DNA of 64,000 nt from NCBI GenBank assembly GCA_022575985.1, contig JAKSXM010000077.1:372001-436000 (forward strand), written 5' to 3'. Numbering within the stretch: the first letter of the stretch is position 1; each line of letters begins with the position of its first letter. The DNA comes from Anagrus nilaparvatae (Eukaryota; Arthropoda; Insecta; Hymenoptera; Mymaridae). The notes beneath the pieces were generated by a model. That model did no database searches and was not told where the DNA came from. It was given only the letters and a program-made list of their open reading frames with translations. Below, piece by piece: positions 45,996 through 58,036 of the stretch. The position numbers and the translations under genes were made by a program.

Positions 45996-46268
45996 AGAAC
46001 GCGCGCCTTCCTCTTTTTCGTACTTTTAGCGGCGATCGCTGTAACCTTATACCCAAGCGCGCAGAGTTTAAAGAATTAAAAAAAATAATCTAATTATTTT
46101 TTTAAATTATTTTATCTTTTTTAATAAATTAATGTAAACAAATAAAAGTAAAAAATTATTTTTAAAATACTATCTTAATTTTTACTAATTTTGAAATTTA
46201 AACCGCTTGGGTATAAAGTTACATCGATCGCCGCTAGAAGTAATGAAAAAGTGGTAGGCGCGCGTTCT
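45996..46268. mobile_element. MITE with ~70-bp terminal inverted repeats
   Basis: The left end AGAACGCGCGCC mirrors the right end GGCGCGCGTTCT. The repeats continue inward through 'tagcggcgatcg' and 'tatacccaagcg' on both sides, around a ~110-bp A/T core. 273 bp, no coding capacity. No clear target duplication can be read, so the superfamily is undetermined. Confidence 0.75.
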
Positions 46269-49012
46269 TAATAATCAAGAAACCTATTGAAGTTGGAAAA
46301 TTTAATCTAAAAAAAACGTAAATCCTTGAAAGTAATTCAGATGTTTTAAAATTACTCTAGTACTAGTATTTTACTATTAGTAATATGCTTGTAAGTAATG
46401 CTGAAACTTCTATAATAATTTATGTTGGTAACGATAGTATAAAATAAAAAAATTATCAGACAGTCACGTAACCTTCTGTTTCCTCAATGTAACTATATTT
46501 TATACTATATTTTATAATTTTTACCAAAATAGGTTATTAAATGTTTTTGTAATAAAAATCTTGAAATGTATTCTATTAAGTTTTTTATTGTTAAGCTATA
46601 GGTAAAAAAAAAAATATATAGACGTGTTACAAAAGATTTTATTCATTTGTATTTTTATATAAAAACAAACGCAATAGTCCCGTGTCTTCGCGGTTCTACG
46701 CTCTTTTGCACAATTATGAAAAGTTATTAATTAAAAAAAAAATCTGAAAATATTATTTTATTGTTTAATACGATAAATTCAATTTTAGCACATTTTTCTC
46801 AAGTACAAGTATATTTCACACATTTAAAACCTTTAAAAGATAAATATTAGATAAAAGTATTATTTTTTTATTTTATTTAGTTATTATTTTAATAACTTTA
46901 ACAATAAAAATATTGCAATTTTCTCAAAAAATGCAATAGTGGATGGTCCGGTAATTCTGCGCGGTTCCTAAATTTGCGCACCCTTAATAGTTAATTCATA
47001 ATAATTCTTTATAAAGATTAAAAACTTCATTATTGTAATAATTGCAAGTAATGTAGAAAAAAGTTTTCAATTAGACGGTATTTTTTTGCTAATTATAAAA
47101 TAAATTAAATTTTAGCTTGTTTTGCAGTAATATCTGAAGTTCATATTTTAGGCTAGATTTAATGCCACTAAGAAAGTTCGTGCCTGTAATCTTCAATAAT
47201 TGTATAAAAAATTATATAAAAATGTATAAAATGCAAATTGCAAGAAGCACATGCATGCATTACCTCGTAATTTAATTAAATTTGGTTAAAATTAATTTAT
47301 TTTTATATAACATAACCCTAATCACGTGTAAGATATTTTCGTACCATTAGATTCAGCGTATATTGTAAGCTATAAAATATTAAATATTTCCTAAATAACT
47401 ATATTAGGTAATTTTTAACTGAAGCGAAGGTTAGTTGAAGTTTTTAATTTTTTTATTAATTAATATATAAATTTTATCAAAAAATTGAATAATAACACTT
47501 ACATTTGAATTCTAAATCTGCGCACCGTGATTTAGTTCAGGATTGGAAACATAAACTATAAATTTCAGCAATTTTACAAGCATCTATATACGTAAATTAA
47601 CGCAAAACGTTCAATAAACAGTAAATATGAATAGTTTTATTGATTACCATTAATATTTTTTTAAAACAAATGTTATTCCGTAGTTAATAATAGAATTCAA
47701 TATTTAAAATATGCAAAGAATTATGAACTTTGCTGTTTAATTATGCGGTTTTTAGAGGCCTTTTGTTTTGTTTAATAACACGTAAATGCGTAAAAATATT
47801 AAAAAATTTATTCACTTTATTTGTAGCCAAGGGTTCAACGGATAAATTTTTAAAAAAAGTATTTCGTTTAAAACAATTTCGTAAGTAAATATCGAGGAAC
47901 GAGTCAGAAGTCCGCAGAATTACGGGGCCCTGCCCTAATAAAGCTTGCCTTAGTATTTTTTTTAAAAAAGGAAACCATATCAAGTAGTATATTTTAATAA
48001 TTCAGGGTTTAATGATTATTTCCCAAAACAACTAGATAGCTAAGAAGTAATCGTTTAAAGAATATTTTTTAAAAATAATATATCTTTTAACTTATTAGAA
48101 TCTTATTTATTTAGTAAAATAACACTAGGTGTTATATAACCGCATATAGGTCCACCACCCCATCTTTGAACCTACCTATTTTTTTACACAGGAGATCTAG
48201 TTGTAAGAAATGTATTATAATTTATAACTGACTTTAAGTTAAATTCAAATAAGATTTTAATTAAAAATTGTAAAAATTTTTGTATTAAAAAAATTTATTC
48301 GTTAATGTATTTATTTTTACAGGAATAGTATAATAGTGTCCCTCCCAATTATATCCGAAACAAAAGCTCTTTTGCGCACTTTGTTTTATTTTAAAAAGTT
48401 AATAAAAAAGATTAATTCAAAGTCCAAATCAACTGCGCCTATATAGGTGAGTTAACGAAAAAATTTTCATGTGTTCAAAATGTAAAAAACGTCCGCTGTC
48501 CTTTTGCTCAACTATAAACTTAGAATATCAACATGCAGCTTAAAATTAGAATGACAATTTTTCTGTTGGGTGTATAAAACGTATTTAGGTCCTGAAAATT
48601 CATTGTTTTCAACGAAACAAATTTTTATGCCGTCTCTTAGGCCGTCTCTACACCAGACAAAATTATCTTTTTTTTAAATAACATTTCTATGCATTTGAAC
48701 ATAATATAAAATTATATCTTCTAGTGTAGAAAGGGCCTTAGAATATCGCCGTATTAAAGTATGAATCTCGGTTTTAGCTATTTTAAAGCTTCCCACCATT
48801 ATAATAGTGCGCAGTCTATATGTATATGCACTTGAAAGCTCGTTCGTAATTTTGTGCTACTTAAACATTTACAAATAAAAGGTTTATCAACGAAAATTTA
48901 AAATTTGTAAAATACTCAAACAAAATAAAAATGTCAAAAACGTCCAGGTCGTTGTCTCAAAGTTTATGCAATATTTATCTTGTTCAGTAACGTGTTTTGA
49001 TGAAAAAATAAC
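46269..49012. other. AT-rich intergenic DNA
   Basis: No gene, RNA or strong repeat recognised. Short motifs recur ('aaaaacgtcc' near 48,488 and 48,940; 'tgcgca'-containing phrases near 46,970 and 47,520), but not as an organised array. The 80-codon minus frame at 47,741 has no coding signature. Confidence 0.45.
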
Positions 49013-49402
49013 CCTGTCGAGAAACATTTCACGCAAATCGATCGTAGTTAAAAGTATTTTGCAGTTTGTTTATTTATCTTTTATTAGAATTTTTTTTTTT
49101 TTTAAACTAAAAATACAATTTTAATCGTCACTATTTGTTTTATCTACATGCATAATATAAAAACATTTTAACAATTAGTTTTTGAGAAAATTGATTTTAT
49201 TTCAAAGTTTTAGATATTTTAATTTATCTCAAAAACTAATTGTTAAAATGTCTTTATATTATGCAGCATGTGGATAAACAAATAGTGACTATTAAAATTA
49301 TACTTTTTGTTTTGTAAAAAATGACTTCTGATAAAAATAAATTAGCAAAATGTAAAATACGGTTAAGAACAATCGATTTGCGTGAAACGTTTCTCGCCCA
49401 GG
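49013..49402. mobile_element. Palindromic MITE (~390 bp)
   Basis: The two halves are inverted copies: 'gagaaacatttcacgcaaat' on the left versus 'gagaaacgtttcacgcaaat' read on the opposite strand at the right end. The symmetry runs to the centre ('ttaacaattagtttttgag' near 49,170 mirrored at 49,225). Roughly 80% identical by eye, non-coding. Confidence 0.75.
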
Positions 49403-49652
49403 AAATCACCCAAAGTATGAGAAAATATTTTGGATTCAATAAAGAACTATTTAAATATTAGTATCCAAATGTAAAAAATGTCCATGCCAAAAACGTCCGT
49501 ATAAATAAAAGTAGAAGAATATAACACGTAAAATTTATGTTTACGTTTGTAGCAGTACGATCGAAAATTTTAGGTTATTTGGACTTTCAAAAACATAAAA
49601 CTAAAAAATATTTGAAAAAGGTAAAAAAGGTAGTTTTATTTTGGTATCACTG

Positions 49653-51080
49653 TACCGTATAGGAGCCAGTTTTCGAACGTATTGGCTTTCGATCAAATAC
49701 ATACAAATTAGATTGTATATAAAAAAGTATGCATCATTTATCTAAAACCGAATTTTCTTATGAAACTACAAACCCTAAGGAACTAATTTCTACCTTACCG
49801 ATATTAAAAAAAAATTTAAATTAATAAAAAAAATAAGAAAAATGTTCTCTTGTATAACCTTAGGAGATTTTTCTCATTGTTTTCACCAAATCTCGTGTGT
49901 TATTAAAATCGAGTTTTAGAGATACCTACTCTATGCCGAATACTAAAAATGCTTTTAATTACGTTTTGATGCTTTGATAAATGAAGGGAAAGGGTTATAT
50001 TCACATATTTATTGCAAATTTATTTTAAATAGGTATATCGATAATCGAATCCGAAATTTTTTACACGTATGGGTATTTTCGATATTTTCAATTTAATTAC
50101 ACTTTATTTAATTTAAACGATATTTATTTAATAATACTACACAAAATTTGTCATAATTACATTATTTATACTATATTTTATAATAATTAATAGAATATTT
50201 AATAAAATAACACACATAAACACAATTTAAAGTACTTATATACTTATGTATCACTTTGTTTATAACACAAAAAAAGTTCGTAAATGCTTTAATTTTAATG
50301 AAAATTACGTATACACGCTTTGAAATGAAAAAAAACCTTTATTTTAATATTATAAATATATAAAAACTATATTCCAACACTTTTTTCATAAAATTTGTGT
50401 CGTTTTTACTTTTAAATACAGAAATAATTAAACAGGTAAACGACCCCTAATACTTTTAAATACAGAAATAATTAAACAGGTAAATGAACATTTACAGCGG
50501 GTTGCTTACATAAGGCGCCTTTTTTGTTTCCTTGAGTTTTAAAAACATCATATCAACTATTATCTTTCGTTAATTAAAATTAAAAAGCAAATTTTAATAA
50601 ATAAATGTTTAAAATACATGATTATACAAGTGTGTAGTTCATCTGTTGTTTATTATAATTTATTCTTATTATAGGTATTTTATATTAAAAAAACAAGAAA
50701 AAAGAAGTGAAAAGGGAGTTAAGAAATAGGTATAGTTATACCTATAAGAATTCTATTAAAACGCGCATGATTTTAACTTAGTTTTAGCTATTTTCAAATT
50801 ATCGAAAATTAATTCGATCAAAATGATACTATTATCAAAAATAGAATTTGCATTATCGAAATTACCTTACCTTGCACACTTGTAATAAATGTAAATTATT
50901 AATTACCCATCAATAAATTTGATATTTTTTTAATTAGCATAATAAAATATAGGATTTCCCTTATCAAATGCAACAATATTTAACTCCAAATATTAATTTT
51001 AAAGTATATTTTTCAACAAATAAAGATACAGCTAGGTATAAGAAAGTGACTTCTGATCGAAAACCGGCTCCTATACGGTA
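49653..51080. mobile_element. Non-autonomous DNA transposon with ~26-bp inverted ends
   Basis: TACCGTATAGGAGCC starts the left end and, inverted, finishes the right end. The identity extends over about 24 of 26 bases (into gttttcga). The 1,428-bp interior is AT-rich with no ORF above chance and includes a short direct duplication near 50,415/50,455 ('acttttaaatacagaaataa'). No target duplication recognised. Confidence 0.7.
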
Positions 51081-52457
51081 TTTCCGATTAGATTATTAAT
51101 AAAAATTTTTGTATAATTATTGTATCTGTCCAATTTTTTGCCTAACAAAATTTTTTTTTTTTTTTTGTTTTTATGTAATACTAAATTTATTTCAAAGAAT
51201 TAAGTTTTTGCTTGAGAAACCGTTGCAAAAATTTGGCAGCGTTTTTTTCTCATTTTGGGCGTCATGCCTAATTTGTTTATCCAGGATTCTTACTTGAGGG
51301 AAAATTTTTGTAAAACGTATACAAATAAAACATGTCTTTATAGAAATGTGACGATAAATTTAAGGTTAAAATGATTCCCTTTTTTTTCAGCGTCTAGAAA
51401 GCACGTATTTCCTAGCCAGTCCACTATTCGAAAATACGTGCATTTTTTCCACTGACGAAGAAAAATAATATTTTTCTCTTGGCCAAAAAAAATGCCCTAC
51501 ATCACAGTTTAATATGCTTCGGACATAATTTACTTGCAATCTAAGGCATAATTTACTTTTACGACCTAGGATATAAAAATGTATACTATTAAGATATCGT
51601 ATGTCCTCAAGGAGTCAATATTTTCACGCTATGAGGTAGAGCTTTGTTTTTTAATAACGCTGATATTTTGGCAGTGTTTTGTATGCTTTAGCGTTTATCC
51701 CTTCATTTTGCAATATAATAATATTATAAAGTGGAAATTAATCATACCTCTATTAGCCTACAAGCAGCAGAAGTATATTATATTAAGAAAACACTGTTAT
51801 TTAAGCAAATCTTGTATAATAACACAAAATACTTTTTCACTTGGCCTAGAAGCTCTAAAAATGTATGATTACAATTATCTTTATCTTAACACCTTATTTA
51901 ATAATCAAAAAAACAGAAAAACAATACCTTTTCACTTTATATATTTAGCAAATTACAAATGTCAAACGAAAGTACATATATAAGTACTAGTAACTTGCAT
52001 AAAAATATGAAAATAAAATAACCAGATTTTTTATAGTCATATAAGAAAAAAAAAAAACAAAAATTTCTAGAAAACTTGTTACTAAAAGTTATAGTGGGTT
52101 GGTAACCTTTGTCAAATAAAATTTATAGTAAATTTAACGGCTTTGCGAGAATATAAAATTTTGTTTATTAATTTAATTTAGTATAATTTCATTTAAGTAA
52201 GAAATTATAAAAATGGCTGTTAACCAGGTAATTTGTATAAATTATTAATAATTATTAAATAAAATATTTATGTAGTATAATTAACAAAAAAATTTGTTTA
52301 GAATTTGACATGTATCCCGATAATAAATTCAAATATTGGTAAAGTTTCTATTTTTTTTATCTTTTAATATTATTAATGTATATATATGATATATATATAT
52401 TGATGCATTTTTTGTTTGTTTAATATTATGGTATTATTAATTAATTTATCATTTTAG
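51081..52457. other. AT-rich region upstream of the RGG gene
   Basis: Contains an imperfect inverted pair around 51,397-51,450 (gcacgtattt ... aaatacgtgc). A 134-codon plus-strand frame at 51,579 is hydrophobic and compositionally A/T-driven, so I do not call it. A 15-base ATG exon candidate (52213-52227, MAVNQ then gtaatt) precedes the next gene but is out of phase with its exon 2. Confidence 0.4.
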
Positions 52458-52474
52458 AAAATGAAGCAGAAAGA

Positions 52475-53616
52475 ATGCGAGAAGTTATACCTATTATGAC
52501 AACTCCTGAAAATGTAATAGGTAATTCATTTTTTTTATATAATGTATGTTAGATTTTTATTTATGTAATAATAATGGACCTGTTGAAGCTCAAGGAGCTG
52601 TTGCAGCATTAGTTGCAGCAAATGGTAATAATAATGGACCTGTTGAAGCTCAAGGAGCTGTTGCAGCAGTAGCTGCAGCAAATGGTGAGTATTGTCGAGC
52701 ATTTTTTGTCTTTATTTTTTAAAGTAAATACTTATTTCTATAAATTAAAGCCTTGGCGCAGCAATATATTGAACCAATTGGTCCTGTTGCTCATCATGGA
52801 GATGACGAGCTTGAAGGAAATGGTAAGTTTTTTAATAATTGATAAATTAAATTTATAAATATAAAATTATTCAATTTAAATATTCATTTAAATGTTTTTA
52901 GGAGGTGAAAATGCAGCAAATATTGATGCTGAAGGAGTTGTTGCAGGTGAAAATGCACCAAATGTTGATGCTGAAGAAGATGTTATACCAGCAAATGGTA
53001 AGTATTTTATCGAGCATTTTAGTTTTAATTATATGAAGTCATTAATTATTTAAATTAATTAAAGCCCTGGTGCAAAGAAATGGTTCTCTTGCTCAGCATG
53101 GAGCTGACGCACCTCAAGAAAATGGTAAGTTTTTAAATTGATAATTTAAATTTATAGATATAAAATTATTCAATTTAAATATTCATTCAAATATGTTTTT
53201 AGCAGGTGAAAATGCACATTATATTGATGCTGAAGGAGCTGTTGTACCAGTTATTGCAGCAAATGGTAAGCATTTTGTTTTTTAATTCAGCATTTTTTTA
53301 AATGAAAGCCCTGGTGCACTAAAAAAATTATCTAATTTATTATATTTTGTAATTATATGTTTTTTATATTTCAGGATTTCCAGCTGTTGCACCTAACGCA
53401 ATTGAAAATGGGCGTCCATATAGAAGAAACAGAGGTAACCGAGCAGGCTGGAGAATTCAACAACAGCGGCAGAGGAGGGATCAAAGAAGATTCTTTGATT
53501 CTTTATATATTATGTGTCAAGCTTCGTTAGGCTATAACGATGGTAATGGTGGTGGTCCTAGGCGTGGTGGGCAAGGAAGAGGAAGAGGAAGAGGAAGAGG
53601 AGGAAATGTAAATTAA
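52475..53616 (+). CDS. Mini-exon repeat gene with C-terminal RGG box, seven exons, ~236 aa
   Basis: Exons 52475-52520, 52553-52684, 52751-52822, 52902-52997, 53065-53124, 53203-53265 and 53375-53616 join in phase. Each of the five internal exons is a multiple of three and starts and ends in phase 1 (AAT G|GT), so any can be duplicated or skipped without a frameshift. Exon 3 resembles exon 5 and exon 4 resembles exon 6, a duplicated pair. Exon 2 holds an internal 60-bp duplication (NNNGPVEAQGAVAA). The product is Ala/Glu/Asn-rich and acidic, then switches to an Arg-rich C-terminus with 'RRGGQGRGRGRGRGG', an RGG box typical of RNA-binding or condensate-forming proteins. Start uncertain (ATG 52475 preferred for phase). 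No homologue recognised. Confidence 0.6.
53305..53318 (+). pseudogene. Relic of a further duplicated mini-exon
   Basis: 'aaagccctggtgcac' in the intron before the last exon copies the start of the exon at 53,065 (aaag|CCCTGGTGCA) and then dissolves into A's. It looks like a third, dying copy of the duplicated exon. Confidence 0.5.
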
Positions 53617-53754
53617 GTTTAATTTATAATTTAATAAATAAATAAAAATGTGTTTTTTTGTCAGAAAATTTTAAATCTAAATTTTATTATCACCTTAAAT
53701 AAAAGATAAATATTATTTATTTAATATATATATATGTTTATAACCAAGTAGTAT

Positions 53755-53973
53755 CTATTTTTTTTGCTGAAATGGATTTTGCAATAAATGTTTCTGTTTA
53801 GTGCTGTTGCTAGGAAACCCAAATCTAGAACCTCGCATCTTTACATGACTGTATGCACAGTATTTTCCTCGACAAACTACACCTGAATCTTTAATTACAC
53901 TATCTTGAGAAACAAGTGTGGTTAAAAATTTGTGTATGCTATTTGTAAAAACTCCATTAGAATCTTTTTGTTG
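53755..53973 (-). CDS. Putative last exon of an unknown minus-strand gene
   Basis: Read on the minus strand, an acceptor 'tattttttag' is followed by 73 uninterrupted codons ending in TAG (53,755-53,757), with no ATG. The sequence contains 'FTNSIHKFLTTLVSQDS' and a Cys-containing 'VVCRGKYCAYSHVKMRG', then a polar tail. Composition is much less A/T-skewed at the codon level than the spacers. The upstream exon may be at 55,582-55,669, but the phases do not match directly, so an intervening exon would be needed. Function unknown. Confidence 0.5.
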   Translation of the reverse strand, partial: QQKDSNGVFTNSIHKFLTTLVSQDSVIKDSGVVCRGKYCAYSHVKMRGSRFGFPSNSTKQKHLLQNPFQQKK

Positions 53974-54216
53974 CTAAAAAATATTTAGACACATGACTTT
54001 ACAAAATAAAATATTTATTAAATAATAATTACTACTGTTTTATCCATGGTGGAGAAATCTGCATGTCAGCGAGATAAAAAATATTAGCAATCAATGTAAA
54101 AAAAAATTATTAAGCAACAAAATTTTTTTTTTGTTTATAAAAATACATTTAGGTTTGATCTAGCCTGATCTAGCCCAACCAGACTATAATTTTTAAGATG
54201 CTCCTACCCGGACAAG

Positions 54217-54276
54217 AATGTTTCACGTAGTTTAGTCTTTTACCGTTTGTTGAATAATGAAAATACGTGAAACATT
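54217..54276. other. Perfect 13-bp-stem hairpin
   Basis: AATGTTTCACGTA and its exact inverse TACGTGAAACATT flank a 34-nt loop. It could be a tiny MITE or a structural element. No other copies recognised in the window. Confidence 0.6.
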
Positions 54277-54788
54277 ATCGCATGGTAAACTGACATCTAG
54301 TTAAAAAATTAAAATTAATAAAATATGTGGAAATGTTTGGATTGTTTGGAAACGATTTGTGTTTTTTCATTTTCTAAGCATAAAAAGTTTTTCATTTATG
54401 TAAAAAATAATTATTTTAACTCAGAATAAGTTTATAAGTTTTAAAAATATTTTGTTAACAGCTTCTTCATGAAGTGAATAATTTTTGTATATTTTATTTT
54501 CCATAAGGTAAATAGTTAATGATAATATATGTAATTAAAAATTTTTCTTTTATAGGTTAAGTGTAATATTTGAAAATTTTTAGATTTACTGACCATAAAT
54601 GAAAATGTATGAGATGAAATTCTGGAGTGCTTATTCAACAGTATTGACAGAAAATATGCATTCGTTATAATTTTATAATACATCAGTGTTTTAAATGATC
54701 TTTAACAAGCTTTGTGCTTTTGTTATGTAAGTTTACTTTTATAAAAATGAAGCCTAAGAAAATAATATATTTTAATTTGAATTTTTAG

Positions 54789-54936
<148 letters not shown>

Positions 54937-55174
54937 AGCAAATTTATTCTCTACATTTACTAACTATCTGATTAAAAATTTCTAAATAAATATACTGTAT
55001 TTTTTGCTATTACATTTATTGCTATTAATTAAAATTTATTCTCTTCGTTTACTAACTATCTGATTAAAAATTTCTAAATAAATATACTGTATTTTTTGCT
55101 ATTACATTTATTGCTATTAATTATTTATAAAAATGAAGCCTAAGAAAATAATATATTTTAATTTAAATTTTCAG

Positions 55175-55320
55175 ATGTTGATTAAGCAAGTAAAAAAGAA
55201 AATAAAGATATTTTAATTCAATATGACAGAACGCTCTTAGTTGCAGACCCAAGGTGATGCGAGCCAAAGAAGTTTGGAGGTCCTGGTGTAAGAGCAAGAT
55301 ACCAGAAATCATATCGTTAA
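55175..55320 (+). pseudogene. RpS16: RpS16 (uS9) last-exon fragment, copy 2
   Basis: A tandem duplicate of 54,789-54,936, with the same upstream intron stretch ('aaaatgaagcctaagaaaat' at 54,745 and 55,130) and downstream tail. It shares the early TAA and additionally has TGA in the 'DPR*CEPKK' region. The shared stop shows the first copy was already dead when duplicated. Confidence 0.85.
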
Positions 55321-55581
55321 GCAAATTTATTCTCTACGTTTACTAATATCGGACTAAAAATTTTAAATAAATATACTGTATTTTTGCTATTACATTTATT
55401 GCTATTAATTATTTAACTATATCTAAAAAAAGATTTATTGAGGAATTCAAAAATAAATAATGTATTTAAAAAAAACAATTTTAATTTTGCTAAAGATTTC
55501 TTTATTAATTTCTAAGTTGTATGTATGAAAAAATTATATTGAAAAATTATAAAATAAAATAAAAATAAACATTTATTTTAC

Positions 55582-55669
55582 CATGTATATTGCCATAATT
55601 GCCACAAGCATCAATATCATTTGCTCGTGTTCCATCTATTTGTAAATCTGTAATTTTTGCTGAGTATAA
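55582..55669 (-). CDS. Putative internal exon of an unknown minus-strand gene
   Basis: An 88-bp open segment bounded by an acceptor (ttttttacag) and donor (CATG|gtaaaa), encoding 'LYSAKITDLQIDGTRANDI' then 'DACGNYGNIH'. It lies upstream of and in the same direction as the 53,755-53,973 exon. Between them the RpS16 debris has inserted. Not recognised. Confidence 0.4.
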
Positions 55670-58036
55670 CTGTAAAAAATTTTTTTAACTTAATCTTTTT
55701 TTGATGATAATAACAGATTTTATAATCAATCAATTCAAACACAAATTTTTTATTATATTCTAATTATGGGTATTTAAACAGTAAATTTAAAATAAGGCTT
55801 AGATTTTCATTTTTGTTTGTTTTTTTTCACCCAAAAATAAATTTACAAATTTAATTTAATTTTACAAGTCAAACTTCGACAGAAGAAATTAGAATATTTT
55901 TGATTTAACTTAAGTTTTAAAGAAATTGAAAGCAAACTACAAAACAACATTTTTTGCAAAAAAGAAAAAAAAACATCAAAAATAAAATAACTTACTTAAA
56001 AACCAAGTTAGCAAATATTCTATTTAAAATAGAAATATTTTCAAAACTCAATTGTCGAAATAGACTTGGGGCAAATTAAACCTGGGGTAGTTTTTTTGCA
56101 AAAGAATTACTATGATCTGCTACTAATAGCTAATGCCAGCTCTTCAGAATCTGCAGGTGCTAATGCTGCACTTTAGTGTATTTCAATAAAATTTTATATG
56201 CCAGCTCTTCAGAATCTGCAGGTGCTAATGCTGCACTTTTAGTGTAATCTTTGTGCAGATGAGTCAATTATAAAAAACCTGCCGCTACTAGCTTAAGTGT
56301 GCCATTTCCAATGGTTAGTAACAAAGATTTTATGAACGTATTAGATGATTTTGAAGGCACTTTATGGACTAGCTTGACTCCCATGTACATTACTTTTGTA
56401 TGCTTATACCAGCAAGAAAAAAAATTGAGTATGGATCAAACATCTGTCTTACAGAAAATAAATATTAGAGAAAATGCGATCAGATGGTTAAAGAAGGATT
56501 ACTATGGATCGATGAACAAGGACAAAATGAAGCTCCATATTACTAAACTAAATATTTTTTATTATCATCCAAATTTAAGTGATAAATGCAAAAGAAAACT
56601 AACAAATCAATTTAAATTCAAAAAAAAAATTTTGTTTATGTATGTAAATAAATATATTAATGCACACTTTTTTTTTTATTTACAAATAAATTTTGAAATC
56701 TCAATTAAAACAAGTTAAAAATTTGTAAAAGTTTCATTTATTTACTAACCACTTTATAATAATAGTATTTACTATAAAAAGTATATTATATATAAATAAT
56801 TACCCACATACACTTAATAATATTTAATTATAATTCATTTTTTTTTTCATTAATATAGAATTTTTTTTTTCATTAATATAGAATATTGGAGAGCAGACGC
56901 TATTTGCTCTATTTTTATTTTAAATTAATAAAAATAAACACTCGCACTTTGACTTATTCTTTCGAATATATATTCGAGAGAATTTCGACTATTCGAGAGA
57001 ATTCCGACTTTCGAGAGAATTTCGACTTTCGAGTAATTTTCGATCAAATTGCGATTATCAATGAGAGAGAAAGAGTATTTTCCTGTATATTAGTGTGTTT
57101 CTAACTTAACTTAGAAACGGCGCCATAAATGGCGCAGTAATAATTATACTTTTATCAGAGTTAAAATTTTTCGGTTGACTCATTAAGTCATTTTATTTTC
57201 AGAATGACGACAAATGAATTAAGACCTAATTTTTTTTTCAAAAATTTTTTTATCCAAATATCTCAAACTACTTTTTTTTTACTTTTAATTTGGATGTAAT
57301 ACCTCATTTATTTCCATGAAAGTACTTATATTTGAAAGTATGATTTTCACTCGATATCTCTAATCTGATAATTAATTTTTTGAAAATTATTTCCCCAAAA
57401 TTAAAAAAAAAAAAAAAACACCAAATTTTTTTTTCTTTTTGGACGTAGTACCTAATTTATTTCTATGAGATTACTAATTTTAGAAAGTTCGTTTATAGTA
57501 ATTTTTTGGATCTGATACTGAATTTTTTCAAAACTTTTTTCTCAAAATTAAAAAAATTAAAAAAACTGCAATATTTTCTTTTTTTTGTGTTTAATACCTC
57601 ATTTAATTCCATGAAAATACGAATATCTAAAAATATTGTAACCGGCGATATTTCACAACCATTATGGAATTAAGACCTCATTTTTTTCATCAAAAAATCT
57701 CAAAGCTCATTGTTTGAGGAACCTTAGTGCCAGCTAGTTGGCAGCGTATTTCAGTTTACATTAGGTTAGGCCTGCATAATAATATTTTTTAGTTTGGTTT
57801 TTACATGCATTTTGATTTATATTAATTTAATGTATATTAATTTTGAAGTTTAAAACTTGATTTCTCCATATAGACCTCGAGGGGGTTTACAAAGAACTTT
57901 TTTAAATCAAGGTAGATCAAAACAAAACTATATAACTACACATGCAATTAAAAAAAAAATGTTTAAGTTACAAAAATTGGTAGCACTGATAAAAGACCAT
58001 AATGTTTTTGGCAAAGTTAGTAGCTTTTGAACTATT
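55670..58036. other. AT-rich region with short local duplications and one doubtful ORF
   Basis: A ~45-bp block 'atgccagctcttcagaatct...' occurs twice (56,132 and 56,200). A run of 'ttcgagagaattycgac' repeats (four imperfect copies) lies at 56,970-57,035. The 139-codon frame at 56,299-56,718 (starting MPFPMVSNKDFMNVLDDFEG) is plausible only in its first half and could be an exon of an unknown gene, but I cannot support it. Otherwise A/T homopolymer-rich. Confidence 0.4.

Noticed and set aside
51579..51983. 134-codon plus-strand frame
   Set aside because: Low-complexity hydrophobic, A/T-codon driven, no splice or domain evidence; probably chance.
52213..52227. 15-base first exon (MAVNQ) of the RGG gene
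   Set aside because: Splices into exon 2 in a phase that meets a stop. An ATG at 52,475 gives the phase needed by all later exons.
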